DNA of 64,000 bases, taken from the NCBI GenBank assembly GCA_025936995.1, contig JAICSH010000001.1, forward strand, positions 50,394-114,393. Direction: 5' to 3'. The notes beneath the pieces were generated by a model. It had not been told where the DNA came from. It made no database searches and saw only the letters and a program-made list of their open reading frames with translations. This DNA is from Thermoleophilia bacterium. Lineage in GTDB: Bacteria; Actinomycetota; Thermoleophilia; Gaiellales; Gaiellaceae. Position numbers and translations under genes: made by a program. Position 1 is the stretch's first letter; each line of letters begins with the position of its first letter. Below are positions 59,570-64,000 of this stretch, piece by piece.

Positions 59570-60333
59570 AGAAGCGGCTCGACGTCCTCCTCGTCGAGCG
59601 CGGGCTCGCCGAGTCACGCGCGCAGGCGCAGGCGCTCGTGCTCGCCGGGCTCGTGCGCGGCTATGACAAGCCGGGCCAGCAGGTGGAGGAGGACACCGCG
59701 CTCGACGTCGAGCGTCCGCCGCCGTACGTCTCGCGCGGGGGAGAGAAGCTCGCACACGGGCTCAACGGGCTCGGCGTCGATCCGGCCGGCCTCGACTGCG
59801 TCGACGTCGGCGCCTCGACGGGCGGCTTCACGGACGTCCTCCTCCAGCGAGGCGCCGCGCGCGTGATCGCCGTCGACGTCGGCTACGGGCAGCTCCATCC
59901 GCGCCTCCGCTCCGACCCACGCGTCACCGTGCTGGAGCGGACGAACGCCCGGAAGCTCACCGAGCTCCCGTTCGCACCGCAGCTCGTGGTGTGCGACGTC
60001 TCGTTCATCTCGGTACGGCTCGCGCTCCCGCCCGTCCTCCGTCTCTGCGCGGCGGGCTGGGAGGCGGTCGTGCTCGTGAAGCCACAGTTCGAGGCAGGGC
60101 GCGCCGACGTCGGCAAGGGAGGGGTCGTCCGCGATCCCGAGGTGAGGCGGCGGGTCGTCCGCGAAGTCGCGGAGGACGCGCTGTCGTGGGGTGCGAGCGT
60201 CCGCGGCGTCGTAGACTCCGGGCTCCCGGGGCCGAAGGGGAACCGGGAGATGTTCCTGCATCTCGTGGATTCCGAGCACCCGACGCTTCCCGATGACCTC
60301 GACGAGCGAATCGAGCACGCACTCGCCGGTTGA
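59566..60333 (+). CDS. tlyA: TlyA-family rRNA 2'-O-methyltransferase
   Basis: 255 residues from GTG at 59566. An N-terminal S4 RNA-binding domain (KRLDVLLVERGLAESRAQAQ) precedes a FtsJ-like methyltransferase: CVDVGASTGGFTDVLLQRGA, VDVGYGQLHPRLRSDPRVTV, VVCDVSFISVRLALPPVLRL, VLVKPQFEAGRADVGKGGVV. In mycobacteria TlyA methylates C1409 of 16S rRNA and C1920 of 23S rRNA. Typical position before nadK and recN. Overlaps nadK by 41 bases. Confidence 0.95.
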   Translation: MKKRLDVLLVERGLAESRAQAQALVLAGLVRGYDKPGQQVEEDTALDVERPPPYVSRGGEKLAHGLNGLGVDPAGLDCVDVGASTGGFTDVLLQRGAARVIAVDVGYGQLHPRLRSDPRVTVLERTNARKLTELPFAPQLVVCDVSFISVRLALPPVLRLCAAGWEAVVLVKPQFEAGRADVGKGGVVRDPEVRRRVVREVAEDALSWGASVRGVVDSGLPGPKGNREMFLHLVDSEHPTLPDDLDERIEHALAG

Positions 60334-61105
60334 GTCCGCGGCGGTCGTCGTGCACGGCCGCATCGACGTCCAGGACGCGGTCAGACGGGTGGGCGCGGTG
60401 GCGGAGCGGGCGGGCGTCGAGCTCGTGGACGAGCCGGAGCGTGCGCAGCTCGCGATCGCCGTCGGCGGCGACGGGACGATCCTCCGCGCGCTCGCGCGGC
60501 TGCTCGGCACCCAGGTCCCGGTGATCGGCATCAACTTCGGGCGGGTCGGCTTCCTCGCCTCGATCGCACCGGAGCGGCTCGAGGACGATCTCGCGCGCGT
60601 GCTCGCCGGCGAGTACCGGACGATCGAGCAGCCGACGCTCGAGGCGCGGCTCGGCGGCGAGTCGTTCGTCGCCGTCAACGACGTCGTCGCCACGAGCTCG
60701 ACGCTCGGCCGGATGATCGAGCTCGGCTGGGAGATCGCGGGCGAGGATCTCGGCGTCGTCTCGTGCGACGGGATGATCTGCTCGACGCCCTCGGGCTCGA
60801 CGGCGTACAACCTCTCGAACGGCGGACCCGTGCTCGTACGGGGCCTGGACGCGATGGCGATCACGTTCATCGCGCCGCATTCGCTCCACGCGCGCCCGCT
60901 CGTCGTCCCCCGGGGCGCGGAGCTGACTGTTCGCAACGCGTCGCGGGACGTCGGCGCAACCGTGCTCGCCGACGGGCATCGGAGCGGAGACCTCGCACCC
61001 GACAGCGCGCTGTCGATCCGGCTCGGCGACGAGCGGAGCCTCCTCGCGACGCTGCCGGAGACCACCTTCTTCGGCCGCTACCGCGAGACGTTCACGAGCT
61101 ACTAG
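60293..61105 (+). CDS. nadK: NAD kinase
   Basis: 270 residues from ATG at 60293, which lies inside tlyA. Phosphorylates NAD+ to NADP+. Motifs: [68 protein letters not shown]. The C-terminal half ends in RLGDERSLLATLPETTFFGR. The first 40 residues are short compared with most NadK. The stop meets the stop of an antisense reading frame. Confidence 0.95.
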   Translation: MTSTSESSTHSPVESAAVVVHGRIDVQDAVRRVGAVAERAGVELVDEPERAQLAIAVGGDGTILRALARLLGTQVPVIGINFGRVGFLASIAPERLEDDLARVLAGEYRTIEQPTLEARLGGESFVAVNDVVATSSTLGRMIELGWEIAGEDLGVVSCDGMICSTPSGSTAYNLSNGGPVLVRGLDAMAITFIAPHSLHARPLVVPRGAELTVRNASRDVGATVLADGHRSGDLAPDSALSIRLGDERSLLATLPETTFFGRYRETFTSY

Positions 61106-61383
61106 TAGCGGGCGTTGCCGAAGCGCTCGCGGAGGTCGGCCTGTGCCTCTGCGACCTTCTCCGCAAGGGGCGAACGGGCGTCTATCCCGTCGTGGCCCAG
61201 CCAGCCTGCGAGGTGAGACAGCACACTCGCCCGCTCGGGATACGTCGCCACCCTGAGCCCCTGCTGCAGTCCGTCGAGATACGCGAGCCAGTGCTCCTGC
61301 GAGCGCTCAGTCCAGCCGTACTCGCGTTCTTCTCCGCTGAGCGGCTGTGTCAGGGCCTGGATTGCAGCGGCGAGCGCGTCGAT
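61102..61383 (-). CDS. Hidden antisense reading frame of 93 codons, no standard start
   Basis: The frame is open from a TGA at 61408-61410 to the TAG at 61102. It reads DALAAAIQALTQPLSGEERE, GWTERSQEHWLAYLDGLQQG, then SVLSHLAGWLGHDGIDARSP and ends ADLRERFGNARY. Its helical, evenly mixed composition and GC-rich third positions look like a real protein, while the plus strand here carries no plausible gene. No ATG or TTG exists; the only GTG (61251) gives just 49 residues. An ATC at 61383 is where a protein would naturally begin. Either a non-standard start, a missing base or a decayed gene. Confidence 0.4.
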   Translation of the reverse strand: MDALAAAIQALTQPLSGEEREYGWTERSQEHWLAYLDGLQQGLRVATYPERASVLSHLAGWLGHDGIDARSPLAEKVAEAQADLRERFGNARY

Positions 61384-61447
61384 GGCGCGAGTGTATGACC
61401 GAAAGAGTCAATGGGCAGCGTCGTGCGGCGGGTCTACGATCGGCTGC

Positions 61448-63061
61448 GTGCTCCGGCGGCTCCGCATCGAGAACCTCGTCCTCATCCGCGAGGCCGAGCT
61501 CGAGCTCGCTCCCGGGCTGAACGCGATCACGGGGGAGACCGGCGCCGGCAAGACGATCCTCGCCCAGGCGCTCGGCCTCCTGCTCGGCGCGAAGGGCGAC
61601 GACTCGTACGTCGGCGCGGCCGGCGACGAGGCGTACGTCGAGGCGGAGGTCGACCTCCCGGACGAGCTCGAGACGCTCGACGAGCTGCGGCCGGAGGACG
61701 AGGACGCGCTCGTCGTCTCCCGCCGGGTCTTCGCCGACGGACGCACGCGCGCCTACGCGTGGGGGCGCGCCGCAGCGCGCGAGGACGTCGCCGCGGCTGT
61801 CGAGCGCGTGGTCGCGATGTCGGGTCAGTTCGAGCAGCGCCGCCTCGCGCGGCCGTCGTACCAGCTCGAGGTGCTCGACCGCTTCTGCGGCGAGGAGCAG
61901 CTCGCCCGCCGCGCCGCTGCGCGTGTCGCGTGGCGCGACCTCCAGGCCGCGCGGCGCCGTCACGACGAGCTGACGGCGAACGCCGCGTCCGCCGAGGCGC
62001 GGCTCGCGGAGCTCCGCGCCGTCGTCGATGACACCGACGGCATGGAGCCCGGGGACGAGGAGCGGCTGCGCGCCGAGCGCGAGCGGCACCGGCACGTCGC
62101 CGATCTTGCAGCCGGCGCTTCGTCGGCCGCGGCCGCGCTCGCTCCGGACGAGGGAGAGGGCGCGACCGGCCACGTCGCGCTCGCCGAGCGCTCGATTGCG
62201 CCCCTCGAACGGCTTGCCCCGGAGCTGCAACGCGCCGGAGACGAGCTGCGCGACGTCGAGCTGCGGCTCCGCGAGACCGCCTCCGATCTCAATGCGTTCC
62301 TCGCATCCCTCGAGGGGGATCCAGGCCGGCTCGAGCAGCTCGAGACCGAGCTCGACCGGATCGCGGACGCGAAGCGCCGGTTCGGCTGCGCGACCTACGA
62401 CGAGCTGCTCGCGCGCCGTGAGGAGGCGCAAGCGGAGCTCGCCGCCGTCGAGGATGGATCCGACCCCGCCGAGGTCGCGGCGCGCGAGCTCGCCGAGGCC
62501 GAGGAACACGTCCACCGCCTGACGCTCGAGCTTCGGGCCGAGAGGAACGCAGCGGCTCCCGCGTTCGCCGACGCCGTCGCGGCCGAGCTGCGCGGCGTCG
62601 GCATGGGGGACGGCGAGTTCATCTGTGAGCTGCGCGAGCGCGCCGAGCCCGGGTCGACGGGCGCCGACGACGCCGTTTTCCTCGTCCGACCGAACGCCGG
62701 TCTCCCGTTCGCCCCGGTCGCGGAGACCGCGTCGGGAGGTGAGCTGTCGCGGATCGCGCTCGCGATCGCGGCCGTGGCCGGAGGGGACACGCTCGTCTTC
62801 GACGAGATCGACGCCGGAATCGGCGGCGAGACCGCGCACGCGGTCGGAGGATTGCTGCAGCGCCTCGCCGAGCACGCTCAGGTCGTGACGATCACCCATC
62901 TCCCCCAGATCGCGGCGCTCGCCGACCGGCATTTCCGCGTCGAGAAGACACCCGGCGATCCGACGCACACGCGGATCGAGGAGCTCGGCGACGAGGAGCG
63001 GAAAGCCGAGCTGGAGCGGATGCTCGGCGGACAGGAGTTCCTTGCCGCGGTACGCGGCTAG
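61448..63061 (+). CDS. recN: DNA repair protein RecN
   Basis: 537 residues from GTG at 61448. SMC-like ATPase: Walker A GETGAGKTI at residues 29-36, coiled-coil arms in the middle (AEARLAELRAVVDDTDG and ELRDVELRLRETASDLNAFL), then signature TASGGELSRIALAI and Walker B TLVFDEIDAGIGGETAHAVG. Holds DNA ends during double-strand break repair. Length is at the short end of the family (550). Translation overlaps the SRPBCC gene by 20 bases. Confidence 0.96.
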   Translation: MLRRLRIENLVLIREAELELAPGLNAITGETGAGKTILAQALGLLLGAKGDDSYVGAAGDEAYVEAEVDLPDELETLDELRPEDEDALVVSRRVFADGRTRAYAWGRAAAREDVAAAVERVVAMSGQFEQRRLARPSYQLEVLDRFCGEEQLARRAAARVAWRDLQAARRRHDELTANAASAEARLAELRAVVDDTDGMEPGDEERLRAERERHRHVADLAAGASSAAAALAPDEGEGATGHVALAERSIAPLERLAPELQRAGDELRDVELRLRETASDLNAFLASLEGDPGRLEQLETELDRIADAKRRFGCATYDELLARREEAQAELAAVEDGSDPAEVAARELAEAEEHVHRLTLELRAERNAAAPAFADAVAAELRGVGMGDGEFICELRERAEPGSTGADDAVFLVRPNAGLPFAPVAETASGGELSRIALAIAAVAGGDTLVFDEIDAGIGGETAHAVGGLLQRLAEHAQVVTITHLPQIAALADRHFRVEKTPGDPTHTRIEELGDEERKAELERMLGGQEFLAAVRG

Positions 63062-63470
63062 CCGCGTCCTCCCGGCGACCGTCGACGCGGTGTGGGCGGT
63101 GCTCGGCGAGCCGGAGAGCTTCGCCGACTGGTGGCCCGGGGTGGAGCGCGTCGAGCCGACGGTGCGGCGTGCACTTGCCCCCGGCGCGCTCTGGCACGTC
63201 GAAGGAGCGACGAGCAGCAAGCCGAGCCTCCGGCGACGGCCGCAGATGATGGGAGACCTGCTCGTGATCGACGTCGAGCCTTCCTCGCGGGTCACCTTCC
63301 AGCTCGTGTCCGAGCGGATCGACGCCGAGCTCCGGCTCGAGCCCACCGAGGACGGCGACGCGGCCGCGACGCTCACCGTCGAGGCGCCGAGGTTCGCCGG
63401 CGTAGGTCGCGCGTTCCCGTCCGACGCGCTGTCGAAGCTCGCCGCGCTCGTGCGTCCGCCGACGGGTTAG
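63042..63470 (+). CDS. SRPBCC/START-fold protein
   Basis: 142 residues from TTG at 63042. VLPATVDAVWAVLGEPESFA, DWWPGVERVEPT and the later VTFQLVSERIDAELRLEPTE, DGDAAATLTVEAPR are the strand pattern of the SRPBCC (Bet v1-like) ligand-binding fold. A hydrophobic ligand is likely. It is translated from within recN and precedes pyrG by 36 bases. Function unknown. Confidence 0.78.
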   Translation: MPRYAASRVLPATVDAVWAVLGEPESFADWWPGVERVEPTVRRALAPGALWHVEGATSSKPSLRRRPQMMGDLLVIDVEPSSRVTFQLVSERIDAELRLEPTEDGDAAATLTVEAPRFAGVGRAFPSDALSKLAALVRPPTG

Positions 63471-63505
63471 GGGGTCAGCCGCATGGGCTGCTACTCTGAA
63501 ATCCC

Positions 63506-64000
63506 GTGAGCGCACGGGCCCCGAAGTACGTCTTCGTCACCGGGGGAGTTGTCTCCGCGCTCGGGAAGGGCATCGTCGCAGCGTCGCTCGGCCGGCTCCT
63601 CAAGGCACGAGGCCTGCGCGTCCAGCTCCAGAAGTTCGACCCGTACCTCAACGTCGACCCCGGGACGATGAGCCCGTTCCAGCACGGCGAGGTCTTCGTG
63701 ACCGAGGACGGCGCCGAGACCGATCTCGACATCGGCCACTACGAGCGCTTCGTCGACGAGAACTTCCTCGGCAGCGCGAGCCACAGCGCCGGCGCGATCT
63801 GGGACACGGTGCTCCGCAAGGAACGCAAGGGCGACTTCCTCGGCGCGACCGTCCAGGTGATCCCGCACATCACGAACGAGATCAAGGCGCGGATCAAGCG
63901 CGCCTCCGAGACCGAGCCCACCGACGTCGTGATCAGCGAGATCGGCGGGACGGTCGGCGACATCGAGTCCCTGCCGTTCCTCGAGGCGATCCGCCAGTTC
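63506..64000 (+). CDS. pyrG: CTP synthase (N-terminal part, runs past the window)
   Basis: The first 165 codons, from GTG at 63506. The P-loop synthetase domain reads [20 protein letters not shown], then [55 protein letters not shown] and [20 protein letters not shown]. These residues bind ATP and UTP and the Asp/Glu bind Mg2+. The glutaminase domain lies beyond 64000. The starting GTG is only 5 bases from the last likely promoter elements, so leader length is unclear. Confidence 0.96.
   Translation, partial: MSARAPKYVFVTGGVVSALGKGIVAASLGRLLKARGLRVQLQKFDPYLNVDPGTMSPFQHGEVFVTEDGAETDLDIGHYERFVDENFLGSASHSAGAIWDTVLRKERKGDFLGATVQVIPHITNEIKARIKRASETEPTDVVISEIGGTVGDIESLPFLEAIRQF

Overview
The window is 64 kb of very GC-rich DNA (G or C at most third codon positions) with tightly packed genes. 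GTG and TTG starts are common and many stops overlap the next start (GTGA, ATGA, TTGA). The gene order aroC-aroKB-aroQ-pepQ-efp-(carboxyltransferase/BCCP)-accC-Asp23-nusB-xseB-ispA-tlyA-nadK-recN-pyrG, the hut cluster, the MocR regulator and the SipW-type secretion genes suggest an actinobacterium, most likely of the Thermoleophilia (Gaiella/Solirubrobacter-like). That placement is inferred from gene content, not from a marker-gene tree. No plasmid, phage, transposase, CRISPR or rRNA genes were seen.

Left third (1-23 kb), mostly accessory: the tail of a response regulator; a membrane GGDEF/EAL protein; a frameshifted phosphoketolase divergent from a short acetate kinase (together an acetyl-phosphate to acetate plus ATP route); a CBS protein; then a minus-strand secretion cluster at 7.9-11.5 kb. 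That cluster has a SipW/ER-type signal peptidase joined in frame to a DUF5305-like protein, an RTX-like domain and three small exported proteins. Next come tRNA-Gln, a MocR/PdxR-type regulator, a secreted beta-propeller, an HD protein, DUF4389-type membrane proteins, a split M48 peptidase, and a heterodimeric ABC exporter whose genes flank a palindromic repeat.

Middle (22-42 kb): a uracil-DNA glycosylase; a histidine utilisation operon (ftcD-hutH-hutU-hutI); hisS-aspS; a candidate 6S-like RNA; mnmA; an anti-sigma/SigB-family pair; two phosphotransferases; a decayed YCII/DGPF gene; four cupins spread over this region and the next; a type IV pilin; RraA; MreB and a D,D-carboxypeptidase.

Right third (42.8-64 kb): an almost continuous plus-strand housekeeping array: alaS-ruvX-mltG-aroE, then the shikimate genes, efp, a biotin carrier fused to an apparently inactive carboxyltransferase, accC, and nusB to pyrG. 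Translational coupling is pervasive there.

Two patterns cut across the window. At least five coding frames are broken by what look like single missing bases, which could be decay or sequencing error. Several genes also lack ATG, GTG or TTG at the N-terminus that homology implies. The most unusual loci are the SipW/DUF5305/RTX-like cluster and the carboxyltransferase-like/biotin-carrier fusion.
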